Source of the DNA: Marinobacter shengliensis
GTDB lineage: Bacteria > Pseudomonadota > Gammaproteobacteria > Pseudomonadales > Oleiphilaceae
Length of the DNA stretch: 64,000 nucleotides
Reading direction: 5' to 3'
Assembly: GCF_003007715.1 (NCBI RefSeq)
Contig: NZ_PXNO01000027.1
Span: 682,001 to 746,000 of the forward strand
Below are positions 51,992-61,087 of this stretch, piece by piece. The notes under the pieces are model-generated. The model had not been told where the DNA came from, searched no databases, and was given only the letters and a program-made list of their open reading frames with translations. The number at the start of each line of letters is the position of its first letter. The first letter of the stretch is position 1. Position numbers and translations under genes: made by a program.

Positions 51992-52786
51992 TCAGAAATG
52001 GTCCTTGCCGTGTCGAATGGCCGCGAACACCGCATCCGCTGAATCGCATGGCAAACCCTGCCTTGCAGCATATTGCCGGGCACTTTCGATCACTTCCGGC
52101 TGGTCCCAGCGCATAAACGGGTTCAGGGTTTTTTCTGCGCCAATACTGGAGGGTACGGTCGGCTCACCACGGTTCCTCCTGGCCTGACAGTCCTGCTCAA
52201 ACTGCTCGAGGGCTTTGTCGTCTGGCAACCAGCTGCGGGCAAACCTGAGATTGGCCAGGGTGTATTCGTGTGCACAGTAAACCCCGGTCTGATCGGGCAG
52301 GGCGCGCAACGACTCGAGAGACTGTCGCATCTGCTCGGGTTTGCCCTCGAACAGCCTCCCGCAGCCGCAAACGAAGAGCGTGTCGCCGCAGAACAGCACA
52401 GGGCGATCATTAATCTCAGTTTCCGAGTAGTAGGCAACATGGTCGAGAGTGTGGCCCGGTACTGCCATGACCTCGAAGGTCAGGCCTTGCCAGACCACTT
52501 CGTCACCGGGATGGATCGGGTTGGTGGTGCCCTTGAAGGGGGAATCCTCCGGGCCCGTTATGCGAACATCCGGAAAGGTCTTTGCCAGGCTGGCGATGCC
52601 GCCGGTGTGGTCGGGGTGGTGGTGGGTGACCAGTATGGTATCCAGAACCAGCTGCTGACTTTCCAGGTAGTCTTCCACTGGCTGGGCCTGCCCAGGGTCT
52701 ACCACCAGCGCTTTGCCGGATGACCGGTCGCAGAGGCACCAGATATAGTTGTCGGAAAACGCAGGAATGGCCTGGATATCGAACAT
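51992..52786 (-). CDS. gloB: Hydroxyacylglutathione hydrolase (glyoxalase II)
   Basis: 264 residues from [16 protein letters not shown], which aligns with the family start; an ATG four codons earlier (52798) has an equally plausible AGAG site. Hydrolyses S-lactoylglutathione to lactate. Metallo-beta-lactamase fold with [36 protein letters not shown] and [14 protein letters not shown], giving all the binuclear metal ligands. Divergent from the methyltransferase gene; the mltD-gloB-methyltransferase-rnhA-dnaQ neighbourhood matches Pseudomonas. Confidence 0.95.
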   Translation of the reverse strand: MFDIQAIPAFSDNYIWCLCDRSSGKALVVDPGQAQPVEDYLESQQLVLDTILVTHHHPDHTGGIASLAKTFPDVRITGPEDSPFKGTTNPIHPGDEVVWQGLTFEVMAVPGHTLDHVAYYSETEINDRPVLFCGDTLFVCGCGRLFEGKPEQMRQSLESLRALPDQTGVYCAHEYTLANLRFARSWLPDDKALEQFEQDCQARRNRGEPTVPSSIGAEKTLNPFMRWDQPEVIESARQYAARQGLPCDSADAVFAAIRHGKDHF

Positions 52787-52898
52787 GCATGACCCCATGT
52801 GCTCTTTGGATGTGGCTGTTATGATAGTCCAACGCCGTTTCTATCCCAAGGGTCGTTCGTGAGCCGGGAACAAAAGGCGGTGCAGGGGAATCCGGTTA

Positions 52899-53702
52899 AT
52901 GCAGAGATTCAGATTGGGCGCCTCAGGGGCGGTGGACTACTCACAAAGGCATGAGAGTTTTGAGCGCTGGTTCCAGACTCCGCTTGGCAGATCGTTGCTG
53001 GCCAGCCAGCGCCGGGTACTTGATCATGCATTCGAGGGCCTGGCCGGGGCCCGGCAACTGCAGGTGGGGCTAAGCCACAGGCTGCCGCTTGCCAGCGGTG
53101 CCGATTTCGTCCAGAAAATCATCACCACGCCTGGCTGGCACCCGCAGATGCCGGATGGTGTAGCAGTGTGTGATGCTGACGAACTGCCGTTTCCAGGGGA
53201 CTCCATGGATCTGGTGATACTGCACCACACAGCGGATTTCTCCCCGGATCCCCACGAGGTATTACGGGAATCGGCCCGGGTGTTGAGGGGCGAGGGGCGT
53301 ATTGCGCTGATTGGATTCAATCCACTGAGCCTTTGGGGTGTCAGGCGTCTGCTTTCAAGACATCATCAAGGGCCCTGGGGGGGGCGCTTCCTGATGCGTT
53401 CACGGATGGAGGATTGGCTCCGGCTGCTCGGCTTTGAGCTTGAGACCTCCTGCACCCATTTTTGCACCCTGCCGGTTCAGAGAAAGGAAGGCTACACCAC
53501 CAGGAATCACCGTACCCTGAATGAGAACGGTCATTTCCTGCCGGTCGGCGCGTATTACTGTATCCTTGCCCGCAAGCGTGTGTACGCCCCCATCCGCAGG
53601 CGGGCGCCCTGGCGCAAGAGCAAAGTGATCTCGATGCCCGGCACGGTGGGTGCCTCGCGGGGGTGTTCAAGCCAGAGCGCTGGCGCGACAGAGAATCAAT
53701 GA
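52899..53702 (+). CDS. SAM-dependent methyltransferase
   Basis: 267 residues. Methyltransf_11-type fold: ADELPFPGDSMDLVILHHTADFSPDPHEVLRE is the characteristic acidic-loop/LHH segment. The usual GxGxG loop is replaced by a weaker LQVGLSHRLPLASG, so SAM binding is inferred from the fold. It is the homologue of the PA1814-type gene always found between gloB and rnhA. Substrate unknown. The C-terminal 40 residues are basic and low-complexity. rnhA starts 16 bases downstream. Confidence 0.84.
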   Translation: MQRFRLGASGAVDYSQRHESFERWFQTPLGRSLLASQRRVLDHAFEGLAGARQLQVGLSHRLPLASGADFVQKIITTPGWHPQMPDGVAVCDADELPFPGDSMDLVILHHTADFSPDPHEVLRESARVLRGEGRIALIGFNPLSLWGVRRLLSRHHQGPWGGRFLMRSRMEDWLRLLGFELETSCTHFCTLPVQRKEGYTTRNHRTLNENGHFLPVGAYYCILARKRVYAPIRRRAPWRKSKVISMPGTVGASRGCSSQSAGATENQ

Positions 53703-53718
53703 ATAATTGGGAGAGTAA

Positions 53719-54162
53719 ATGGCTGGCAAGGTGGTGATGTACACCGATGGTGCCTGTAAAGGCAATCCTGGTCCCGGTGGGTGGGGTGTGGTTTTGCGAT
53801 ACGGAGATGCCTGCAAGACCCTGCATGGTGGTGAGCGCCAGACCACGAACAACCGTATGGAGCTTATGGCCGCTATTCGCGGTTTGAGGGCCCTGAACCG
53901 TGCATGTGAGGTTGAGCTGTATACAGACTCCCAGTATGTCCGTAAGGGCATCACGGAATGGATGGCGGGCTGGAAGCGAAACGGCTGGAAGAATTCGGCG
54001 AAGAAGCCAGTCAAGAACGCCGACTTATGGCAAGAGTTGGACACCGAAACGGCACGACACAAGGTGAACTGGCACTGGGTCAAGGGCCATTCCGGTAACC
54101 CCGACAACGAGCTTGCGGATGAACTGGCCAACCGTGGCGTTGACGAACTGACCAGCGCCTGA
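53719..54162 (+). CDS. rnhA: Ribonuclease HI
   Basis: 147 residues. Cuts RNA in RNA-DNA hybrids. Catalytic residues Asp10 ([16 protein letters not shown]), Glu48 (NNRMELMA) and Asp70 (YTDSQYV) carry the E. coli numbering; the fourth Asp is in [16 protein letters not shown] precedes the ATG. The rnhA-dnaQ pair is in the same direction here, rather than divergent as in E. coli. Confidence 0.96.
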   Translation: MAGKVVMYTDGACKGNPGPGGWGVVLRYGDACKTLHGGERQTTNNRMELMAAIRGLRALNRACEVELYTDSQYVRKGITEWMAGWKRNGWKNSAKKPVKNADLWQELDTETARHKVNWHWVKGHSGNPDNELADELANRGVDELTSA

Positions 54163-54208
54163 CGCGGCCTGTGGCGTGGGCGACGACGGAAACAGAGAGC
54201 ACAGAGAC

Positions 54209-54919
54209 ATGAGACAGATCGTACTGGATACCGAAACCACGGGTATCGACCCGAACGACGGCCACCGCATTATCGAGATTGGCTGCGTTGAAGTCATTGA
54301 GCGTGAGCTGACGGGCCGTAATTACCACGTCTACATCAATCCAGAACGGGAGGTTGAGGCCGAAGCTATCACCGTTCACGGCATCACCAATGAGTTTCTG
54401 ACCGACAAACCCAGGTTCGCCGAAATTGCCGACGAATTTTTCGAGTTTATCAAGGGTGCGGAGCTGGTTATACATAACGCGGCTTTTGACGTCGGCTTCA
54501 TGGACGCCGAGTTCGCGCGCCTCAAGCCGGTCCGGAAAACCGCTGACCACTGCGGCATCGTCGACTCGCTCGCCATCGCCCGGGCCAAGCATCCGGGTCA
54601 GAAGAACAACCTGGATGCCCTGTGCAAACGCTACGGAGTAGATAACAGTAACCGGGAACTGCACGGCGCGTTGCTGGATGCGGAGATTCTGGCTGACGTT
54701 TATTTGTTGATGACCGGCGGGCAAACAGCGTTATCCCTGGATGCCGGGGCTGGCGATGATGGAACTGCCGGTGGCATCCGCCGCCTGACTGGCAACCGAC
54801 CGGCTTTGGCTGTGATCCGTGCTGATGACGCCGAGGCCTCGGCCCATGAAGAATTTCTGGCGATGATGGAGAAGCAGGCCGGCCACACCGTCTGGAGCAA
54901 ATTACAGCAATCGGAATGA
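54209..54919 (+). CDS. dnaQ: DNA polymerase III epsilon (proofreading exonuclease)
   Basis: 236 residues from the ATG at 54209, chosen because MRQIVLDTETTG matches the family start. 3'-5' exonuclease subunit of Pol III. DEDDh motifs: Asp7/Glu9 in LDTETTG, VIHNAAFDVGFMDAEF, and the His-Asp in HGALLDAEILADVY. The C-terminal segment (about 180-236) is the linker and alpha-binding tail. Followed by 209 bases without a gene. Confidence 0.96.
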   Translation: MRQIVLDTETTGIDPNDGHRIIEIGCVEVIERELTGRNYHVYINPEREVEAEAITVHGITNEFLTDKPRFAEIADEFFEFIKGAELVIHNAAFDVGFMDAEFARLKPVRKTADHCGIVDSLAIARAKHPGQKNNLDALCKRYGVDNSNRELHGALLDAEILADVYLLMTGGQTALSLDAGAGDDGTAGGIRRLTGNRPALAVIRADDAEASAHEEFLAMMEKQAGHTVWSKLQQSE

Positions 54920-54960
54920 GAACCACGTCAGGGTGTACCATTTGTTACATTCCGCCTTTC

Positions 54961-54988
54961 TTGAGGTACTTGAGTTTTATGTTATAAG
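54961..54988 (+). promoter_or_regulatory. Putative fimL promoter
   Basis: TTGAGG (54961-54966), a 16-base spacer and TATAAG (54983-54988) in the dnaQ-fimL gap, about 140 bases before the fimL ATG. The intervening leader shows no tRNA or other RNA fold that I recognise. Confidence 0.35.
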
Positions 54989-55128
54989 TAATGATAAGTT
55001 CGCCAGTTTTCTGCGAGCTGAATGTTGGCCGGCAGGGTGCATGGCCCATAACAAACGCCGGCCCCATGTCCCCGGCATTAGTTCACGAACAGGATGCGGT
55101 AGTCTCCGCAAAGTAACAGGAAGCGTTT

Positions 55129-56835
55129 ATGGTTCAATCGTCTCTGGCGACGAAATCGCAGTCGTTTGATTTGGTCAAAAGCGAAATCGAACAGACCATC
55201 AAACAGGCAGAATCCAGCCTTGAGCGCTTTCAGGAAAATCGTGAGAGTGGGGAAGACCTGCAGAACTGTGTTGATTATCTCAATCAGTTGCGGGGCATCT
55301 TCATTCTGGTGGAATTGCGTGGTGGAACCCTGCTGTGTCAGGAGGCAGTAAACCTGGCCAACGACGTGCCCGTTGGCGCCAATGACGACAAGAACATTCT
55401 GCTGACGACCCTCAACAGCGCCCTGTTTATCTTGCGTCGCTACGTTGAATATTACCACCAGCAACGGGAAGACCATCCGGAACTGCTGCTTCCGGTGATC
55501 AATGATCTGCGCGAGGCGCGGCGCGAGAAACCCTATCCCGAATCCTGTTTCTTTGATGTGGATGTGAAAGAGCGTCCGGATTTCTGCTCCGGGCTCTCGC
55601 TTCAGCCGCTTGAAGGCGGCGATGCCGAATACGAAATTCTCGCCAGGCGTATGCGCCTGACCCTACAGGTCGCTCTGCTTGGCATTCTTCGTGAGCGAAA
55701 TGAGGTGGTCAGCAAAAAGCTGGTGGCCAGAGCTTCCCGTGGCTTTGCCAGGCTTTGTCGGGGCGCGCCAATGGGACAGATGTGGTGTTTGCTGTCTGTG
55801 GTTGCAGACACCATGCTGGACCGGGCCATGGGCTTCAATAAAGCCCGCAAACGTCTGCTTATGCGAATAGAGAAGTATGCCCGCGAAGTGGTGTACGTTG
55901 GCAAAGTGGCCACCACCAAAGATGCCCCTGACTCGGTCATCAAAGACCTTGTCTACCTTTTGTACCGCAGCGGGTCCGCTAATCCCGAGGTGGCGAGCGT
56001 TCTTTCCGCCTACCGGCTGGCGCCCTCTGAGTTTCCCGATGCTATCCTTGAAGCCCATTCGCGCCGGCTGTACGGCCCGGGTTCGGATGTACTGAAATCC
56101 TTGTCGGAAGCGCTGCAGGAAGAGCTCAACCAACTGAAGGATAAGCTGGACATCATCGAACGGGGTATTGAGCCAGACCTGGCCGAGCTGGCGTCCATCG
56201 CTGACGCCCTCGAGCGCCTGGCGAACACCCTGGTGATGCTCGATCTCAATCGCCTGGCCGGTATTGCCCGTGAGGAAGCGACGAAACTCCGTCAGTGGGA
56301 GGAGGAGAAGCGCCTGCCGGCAGAGGAAGAACTCTATCGCCTGGCCGATTCGGTGCTGGGGGTGGAGGATGCCGTCATGCAGATCGTCATTCGAGGTATT
56401 ACCTCGGAGACCGATGCGTTGGCAGGCAGTGAACGCAAGCGGGACGAGTCCGTCTACCTGCAGGAAGCCATCTGGGTGGTTGCAGACGAGGCGCGTAGCG
56501 CCCTGACCCTGGCCAAGCGTGCCATTACCGCGTTTATCGAATCCGACTACGACAAGTTGCACCTGGCCAACCTGCCGGGCACCCTGCGCAGTATCTGGGG
56601 TGGTTTGCAGATGGTGAACGACCCCCACGCTGCCAGTGTCATTGCGCGGGTAGCGGCATCCATTCAGGAGCAGCTACTGGATGCGAGGGAAGCGCCGGCA
56701 CCTCAGGTGCTTGAAGCGCTGGCGGACGCGCTTACGTCGCTGGAGTACTACATTGAAAGCATTGGCCGCCGCGAAGAGAGCAACAGCGACCTGCTGAAAC
56801 TGGCGGAGTCATCATTGGGCGACGTCGGGCTGTAA
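55129..56835 (+). CDS. fimL: FimL, type IV pilus and cAMP regulator
   Basis: 568 residues, close to P. aeruginosa FimL (562). Entirely helical, without signal peptide or membrane segment. It resembles the N-terminal Hpt-like part of the chemotaxis kinase ChpA: SLATKSQSFDLVKSEIEQTIKQAESSLERF at the start and repeated four-helix units. No obvious phospho-acceptor His module (no HxxKG) is visible, as known for FimL. FimL works with FimV, PilG and CyaB to raise cAMP and support twitching. Its place after dnaQ in the PA1806-PA1843-like block supports the name. Naming is from family resemblance and synteny. Confidence 0.82.
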   Translation: MVQSSLATKSQSFDLVKSEIEQTIKQAESSLERFQENRESGEDLQNCVDYLNQLRGIFILVELRGGTLLCQEAVNLANDVPVGANDDKNILLTTLNSALFILRRYVEYYHQQREDHPELLLPVINDLREARREKPYPESCFFDVDVKERPDFCSGLSLQPLEGGDAEYEILARRMRLTLQVALLGILRERNEVVSKKLVARASRGFARLCRGAPMGQMWCLLSVVADTMLDRAMGFNKARKRLLMRIEKYAREVVYVGKVATTKDAPDSVIKDLVYLLYRSGSANPEVASVLSAYRLAPSEFPDAILEAHSRRLYGPGSDVLKSLSEALQEELNQLKDKLDIIERGIEPDLAELASIADALERLANTLVMLDLNRLAGIAREEATKLRQWEEEKRLPAEEELYRLADSVLGVEDAVMQIVIRGITSETDALAGSERKRDESVYLQEAIWVVADEARSALTLAKRAITAFIESDYDKLHLANLPGTLRSIWGGLQMVNDPHAASVIARVAASIQEQLLDAREAPAPQVLEALADALTSLEYYIESIGRREESNSDLLKLAESSLGDVGL

Positions 56836-56863
56836 TAACGGCTTCGGAGTCGTTGAAGCGACC

Positions 56864-56896
56864 AAAAAAAACCTGCGACTTGCGCAGGTTTTTTTT
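56864..56896. terminator. Bidirectional terminator, fimL / SCP2 gene
   Basis: Stem CCTGCG / CGCAGG with loop ACTTG, flanked by eight A on the left and eight T on the right, so it works as an intrinsic terminator in both directions. Confidence 0.9.
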
Positions 56897-56915
56897 ATGG
56901 CCTGTTAAGCGGGGC

Positions 56916-57230
56916 TTAGCCCATCTTGAACAGTTCACCCAGCTTGGTTGCCAGCATCATGTCGCCTTCGGCGCGCAGCTGACCAGCCATGAATGCCTGC
57001 ATGCCGTCGGTTTCGCCGGAAACGATACCCTGCAGGGTGTCGGAGTTCATGATCAGGGTAACGGAAGGATCGTCGTTCGCGCCTTCGTGCAGCTTGCAAG
57101 TGCCGTCGTTGATCACCAGGTGGTAGGTTTTGTCATCTTCGATGTCGAACTGGAACACCAGATCCAGGCCTTGTGCCGCGTCTGCGTTGAAATTCTGTTC
57201 GAGTTTTTCAAATACCTGAGCTACAGACAT
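56916..57230 (-). CDS. SCP2 sterol-binding domain protein
   Basis: 104 residues from MSVAQVFEKLEQNF (ATG at 57230, AAGGG upstream); the longer frame is upstream non-coding. A single SCP2 domain: FDIEDDKTYHLVINDGTC, PSVTLIMNSDTLQGIVSGE, GQLRAEGDMMLATKLGELF. Such stand-alone SCP2 proteins bind lipids or fatty acyl chains; the physiological ligand in bacteria is not known. Codon use looks optimised (CTG, AAC), suggesting good expression. Convergent with fimL, divergent from sohB. Confidence 0.88.
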   Translation of the reverse strand: MSVAQVFEKLEQNFNADAAQGLDLVFQFDIEDDKTYHLVINDGTCKLHEGANDDPSVTLIMNSDTLQGIVSGETDGMQAFMAGQLRAEGDMMLATKLGELFKMG

Positions 57231-57459
57231 TGTTTTACCCTTTTGAGTGGTTGTCTTGTCATGGTGACGGCTTGGAATCCCTGGCCTCAGAAGTCTGTTT
57301 GATAGCCCGGGTAGCGCCGACCTCGCCATCCGACTTTATGGTTAGAACACGGTTGTGTCAAGCTTGATCGAACGCTTGTTTTAATTTTCTTTTGGACTTA
57401 TCACGCCCCCTGTGAGGGGGTACACTCATGGCTTTGCAACGACGTCTGGAGACTGCATT

Positions 57460-58521
57460 TTGGAATTTCTGACCGAATACGGACTTTTCCTCGCTAAAGT
57501 GGTGACCTTCGTGGTGGCCGCCATCATTCTGGCCTCGGTGATTTTCTCCGCCACCCAGCGGGACCGGAGTGATCATGAAGGAGAGGGCGAGCTCAAAATT
57601 CGCAAACTGAACGACCAGTACCGGAAACTGAAAGAATCCATCCAGTCCCGGTTGATGTCAGACGCCGAACACAAGGCCTGGCAGAAACAAAAGAAAAAAG
57701 AAGAGAAAGCCGAGAAAAAATCGGCCAAACAGGATAAAACCGCTGAGGAAGAAAAGGCCTCCAAACCACGCATCTATGTCATCGACTTCGATGGCGACAT
57801 CAAAGCCAGCGATACCGACACGCTCAGGCGGTCGGTCTCTGCGGTGCTCAGTGTCGCCAACCCGGAGACAGACGAGGTGGTGGTTCGCCTGGAAAGCGGT
57901 GGCGGCCTCGTGCACGCCTATGGTCTGGCAGCCGCACAGCTAGACCGGATTCGCAGTAAAGGGGTTCCCCTGACGGCCTGCGTAGACAAGGTGGCGGCCA
58001 GCGGTGGTTACATGATGGCTTGCGTTGCCGACAAGATCATTGCGTCGCCCTTTGCAGTCCTGGGTTCGATTGGTGTGGTTGCCCAGCTGCCGAACTTCCA
58101 TCGTTTTCTGCAGAAGAACGATGTGGATTTTGAAGTGCTGACCGCCGGTGAGCACAAGCGCACACTAACCGTGTTTGGAGAGAACACCGAAAAGGGCCGG
58201 CAGAAATTTCTCGCGGACCTTGAAGATACCCACGGCCTGTTCAAGGAATACGTCAGCGAGCGGCGCCCTGCGCTGGATATCCAGGCGGTGGCCAATGGCG
58301 ACATCTGGTTTGGCAAGCGTGCCCTTGAGGTCAAGCTCATTGACGATATCAAGACGTCGGACGAATACCTGATCGAGGCCTGCGATCGGGGTGAGGTGGT
58401 CTCGGTGTCATTCCAGCGTAAGAGAACCCTGCCGGAACGGCTTGGCCTGGCCACCAGTGCGGCGCTTGAGCATACCGTTTGGCGGGTGCTCAGTGCTTTC
58501 CGTAATCAGAAAATTCAGTAA
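57460..58521 (+). CDS. sohB: Inner-membrane peptidase SohB
   Basis: 353 residues with a TTG start at 57460, placed so the protein begins LEFLTEYGLFLAKVV like E. coli SohB (349 residues); GGAG lies 8 bases upstream. N-terminal membrane helix (about 8-30), a basic coiled linker rich in Lys/Glu (about 65-105), then an S49 protease domain with VVRLESGGGLVHAYGLAA and catalytic Ser181 in KVAASGGYMMACVAD. A SppA relative proposed to degrade signal peptides or to act in envelope quality control. The usual ESPGG motif reads ESGGG, with the Pro changed. Confidence 0.92.
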   Translation: MEFLTEYGLFLAKVVTFVVAAIILASVIFSATQRDRSDHEGEGELKIRKLNDQYRKLKESIQSRLMSDAEHKAWQKQKKKEEKAEKKSAKQDKTAEEEKASKPRIYVIDFDGDIKASDTDTLRRSVSAVLSVANPETDEVVVRLESGGGLVHAYGLAAAQLDRIRSKGVPLTACVDKVAASGGYMMACVADKIIASPFAVLGSIGVVAQLPNFHRFLQKNDVDFEVLTAGEHKRTLTVFGENTEKGRQKFLADLEDTHGLFKEYVSERRPALDIQAVANGDIWFGKRALEVKLIDDIKTSDEYLIEACDRGEVVSVSFQRKRTLPERLGLATSAALEHTVWRVLSAFRNQKIQ

Positions 58522-58530
58522 GTCAGGGTC

Positions 58531-58559
58531 GGGCGCAGAGAGTTTAACGCTCTGCGCCC
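58531..58559. other. Hairpin between convergent sohB and DUF934 gene
   Basis: Perfect 10-bp inverted repeat GGGCGCAGAG / CTCTGCGCCC with a 9-base loop. No T-run follows on either strand, so it may stop transcription weakly or protect mRNA 3' ends. Confidence 0.45.
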
Positions 58560-58571
58560 ACCCGTGATCGC

Positions 58572-59078
58572 TCAGGAAGCCCTGCGACGGAACAGGGGCT
58601 GGTCGGTATCGGTGGCAGCCTGGTAGGCCTGGCTGAAGAAGTTCAGGCAGCGAGCTGCCTTGCTGATGTCCTTGTCGGCCCGCAGCACGTAGGAATCGAA
58701 GCCGCACCGTTTCATGAACTGCAACTGGTCCAGCAGTACATCTCCGATAGCTCTCAGCTCTCCCTGGTAGCCAAACCTTTCCCGCAGCAGGCGGGCGATA
58801 CTGTAACCCCGGCCATCCACAAAGCGTGGAAAGTTCACCGCAATCAACGGTAATTCCTTAACCTTTTCCCCGAGCATTTCGGGCTCGTCATGGCTGTCGA
58901 ACCAGATTCCGATATCATCCCGGCCTACGTAGTGCTCGTAGCCTGCAAGCCACAGATCCGCGGGAATCAGCGCAGGCTGGCCTGCGGCTACATTGAGGGA
59001 TTCACCCTCGGCAGGGCGGTCTACGACCACCCAGCTGTCGTTACGGATGCTGCCGTCAGCAGCGATTACATCAGGCAT
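58572..59078 (-). CDS. DUF934 protein, sulfite-reductase partner
   Basis: 168 residues from MPDVIAADGS (ATG 59078). Matches DUF934, a family found almost always next to cysI or nitrite/sulfite reductases and often annotated as a CysH/sulfite-reductase-associated protein. Conserved PLIAVNFPRFVDGRGYSIARLLRERFGYQGELRAIGDVLLDQLQFMKRCGFD. No cofactor motif beyond one Cys near 135. Its ATG lies before the cysI stop (8-base overlap), so the two are translationally coupled. Activity unknown; a role in sulfite reduction is inferred from linkage. Confidence 0.88.
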   Translation of the reverse strand: MPDVIAADGSIRNDSWVVVDRPAEGESLNVAAGQPALIPADLWLAGYEHYVGRDDIGIWFDSHDEPEMLGEKVKELPLIAVNFPRFVDGRGYSIARLLRERFGYQGELRAIGDVLLDQLQFMKRCGFDSYVLRADKDISKAARCLNFFSQAYQAATDTDQPLFRRRAS

Positions 59079-60723
59079 AGACCCGCTCCTTGAATGGTTC
59101 AATACCAACACGGCGATAGGTATCCAGGAAGGTTTCTTCCTCGCTCCGTTTGTCGACATATACATCAATGATCTTGGCAATCACTTCGGGCATCTGGTTC
59201 CTTGCAAACGAGGGCCCCAGAATCTTGCCAATGGCGGCGTCATGATGGGAGTCGCCACCGAGACTGATCTGGTAGAACTCTTCGCCTTTCTTGTCAACGC
59301 CCAGCACGCCAATGTTACCAACGTGGTGGTGGCCACAGGCATTCATGCAGCCGGAGATGTTGAGGTCGATGGGGCCGAGGTCGTACAGGTAATCCAGATC
59401 ATCAAAGCGACGCTGGATAGCCTCTGCAACGGGAATCGATTTGGCGTTGGCCAGGGCGCAGAAATCGCCGCCCGGGCAGCAGATGACGTCGGTCAGGGTG
59501 TTCAGGTTGGCAGTGGCAAAGCCCAAGGGAACGAGGCGCTGCCAGAGCTCGAACAGCTGGTCCTGGCGAACATCGGCCAGAACCACATTCTGCTCGTGTG
59601 TCGCGCGGGCCTCACCAAAGCTGAACTGGTCCGCCAGGTCGGCAATCTGCTCAAGCTGATAATCGGTCACGTCACCCGGCGGGGTCCCGGTTTTTTTCAG
59701 GGTCAGGGTGACACTGGCATAGCCGGGCTTCTTGTGCTCGCTGACGTTGTGAGTCAGCCACTTGTCGAATTCGCGGTTCTCAAATCGTTGCTCACTCAGC
59801 AGGGCAGTGGCGTTCTCCAGTGTCTCGTAGTCAGGCTCGGTGAAATAGCCCTGGAATTTGCGGATCGCTTCCGGGGTCAGCCGAGTCGGGGAATCTTTGA
59901 TGTGTGCCCATTCAGCTTCGACTTTCTCGGCGAAACCTTCCGGGGTCAGTGCCTTCACCAGAATCTTGATGCGTGCCTTGAACTTGTTGTCGCGCCGGCC
60001 GTAACGGTTATAGACCCGCAGGACCGCCTCCAGGTAAGTCAGAAGGTCGAGTTCCGGCAGGAATTCCCGAATGACTGGCCCCACCATGGGCGTGCGGCCC
60101 AGGCCGCCACCTACGTGTACCCGGAAGCCCAGCTCACCCTGATCATTCCGGACCAGTTGCAGGCCGATATCGTGTACCTGAATGGCTGCCCGGTCCGTCT
60201 TTTCGGAGGCATTAACCGCCACCTTGAATTTGCGGGGCAGGAAAGCGAACTCCGGGTGGAAGGTAGACCACTGCCGGATAATCTCGCAGTAAGGGCGAGG
60301 GTCGGCGATTTCATCGGCCTGAACACCGGAGAACTGGTCTGTGGTGGTGTTACGGATGCAGTTACCGCTGGTCTGGTTGGCATGCATTTCCACTTCGGCC
60401 AGTTCGGCCAGGATATCCGGAACGTCTTCCAGGTTTGGCCAGTTCAGCTGGATGTTGGTACGGGTTGTAAAATGCGCATAACCCTTGTCGTAATCACGGG
60501 TGATGCGGGCCAGGCGGCGGATCTGGTCTGAACGGAGCATGCCATAGGGCACACAGATACGCAGCATGGGTGCAAGACGCTGAACGTAGAGACCGTTCTG
60601 CAGACGAAGTGGAAGAAACTCTTCTTCCGCCAGCTCGCCCGCCAGGGCCCGCTCGGTTTGGTCCCGAAACTGTGCGACACGTTCCGCGGCAATTTGCCGG
60701 TCGTGCTCATCATAAACGTACAT
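59071..60723 (-). CDS. cysI: Sulfite reductase haemoprotein
   Basis: 550 residues. Six-electron reduction of sulfite to sulfide at a coupled sirohaem and 4Fe-4S centre. Ligand pattern Cys416-x5-Cys422 (CPGGDFC) and Cys459-x3-Cys463 (GCMNAC) is complete. N-terminal substrate half: FLPLRLQNGLYVQRLAPMLRI and THFTTRTNIQLNW-like (AHFTTRTNIQLNW). Same length and C-terminus (FKERVYA) as the Pseudomonas CysI, which works without a fused flavoprotein. Sulfide goes to MetZ and cysteine synthesis; sirohaem precursor comes from CobA. A nitrite reductase role is less likely given the DUF934 linkage. Confidence 0.9.
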   Translation of the reverse strand: MYVYDEHDRQIAAERVAQFRDQTERALAGELAEEEFLPLRLQNGLYVQRLAPMLRICVPYGMLRSDQIRRLARITRDYDKGYAHFTTRTNIQLNWPNLEDVPDILAELAEVEMHANQTSGNCIRNTTTDQFSGVQADEIADPRPYCEIIRQWSTFHPEFAFLPRKFKVAVNASEKTDRAAIQVHDIGLQLVRNDQGELGFRVHVGGGLGRTPMVGPVIREFLPELDLLTYLEAVLRVYNRYGRRDNKFKARIKILVKALTPEGFAEKVEAEWAHIKDSPTRLTPEAIRKFQGYFTEPDYETLENATALLSEQRFENREFDKWLTHNVSEHKKPGYASVTLTLKKTGTPPGDVTDYQLEQIADLADQFSFGEARATHEQNVVLADVRQDQLFELWQRLVPLGFATANLNTLTDVICCPGGDFCALANAKSIPVAEAIQRRFDDLDYLYDLGPIDLNISGCMNACGHHHVGNIGVLGVDKKGEEFYQISLGGDSHHDAAIGKILGPSFARNQMPEVIAKIIDVYVDKRSEEETFLDTYRRVGIEPFKERVYA

Positions 60724-60832
60724 AGGGTAACGTCCTGCCTGGTAACTTCTGAAATGCGGTTGTTGAATGGCGCCAAAATGACATTGGGCCTTATTCCTGA
60801 AGCGGAGGATATCACTGGGTTTTTATTCTTAA

Positions 60833-60855
60833 AATGATTATTTCAAAATATCATT
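60833..60855. promoter_or_regulatory. LysR-type (CysB-like) box upstream of cysI
   Basis: AATGAT (60833-60838), 11 bases, ATCATT (60850-60855): a perfect dyad with the T-N11-A spacing of LysR-type sites, in an AT-rich island about 110 bases upstream of the cysI ATG. CysB, the sulfur regulator, is a LysR-type protein, so it is the likeliest ligand. The divergent microprotein gene starts at 60981 and could share the site. The dyad is seen; the regulator is inferred. Confidence 0.42.
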
Positions 60856-60980
60856 ATCGATTCAGGTGATAAGCAGGAAAATCAGCAGCGGCGGGCAGGA
60901 CTGGACGAATATCAATTTCCTGCTTTAATAAAAGCCGGGTACTGAAACAACAACAAGACTGGATAACCGAGGAGTAAGCT

Positions 60981-61085
60981 ATGAAAAAGACAGCGGATTC
61001 AGATAGCCAGGTCGATGCCGTTGCAGCAGTGTTACTGGTGTTGCTGGCTGTTGCCTTTGCAGTAGTGTGGGTTGCCGGCCAGTAG
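60981..61085 (+). CDS. 34-residue single-pass membrane microprotein
   Basis: ATG 60981 to TAG 61083, preceded by GAGGAG at ideal spacing. The peptide is MKKTADSDSQVDA, then a hydrophobic helix of about 19 residues (VAAVLLVLLAVAFAVVWVA), ending GQ. It would insert as a one-pass protein with a short polar N-terminus. It is divergent from cysI and convergent with the DUF2970 gene, the two stops 2 bases apart. I do not know a named family; similar short membrane ORFs are often left unannotated. Confidence 0.62.
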   Translation: MKKTADSDSQVDAVAAVLLVLLAVAFAVVWVAGQ

Positions 61086-61087
61086 TG

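Noticed and set aside
54920..55128. Possible tRNA or small RNA gene between dnaQ and fimL
   Set aside because: No cloverleaf, no TTC loop and no terminator found; only a plausible promoter.
58993..60531. 512-codon open frame on the plus strand
   Set aside because: Antisense to cysI, which has all four cluster cysteines and conserved ends; the frame is a by-product of GC-rich codon use.
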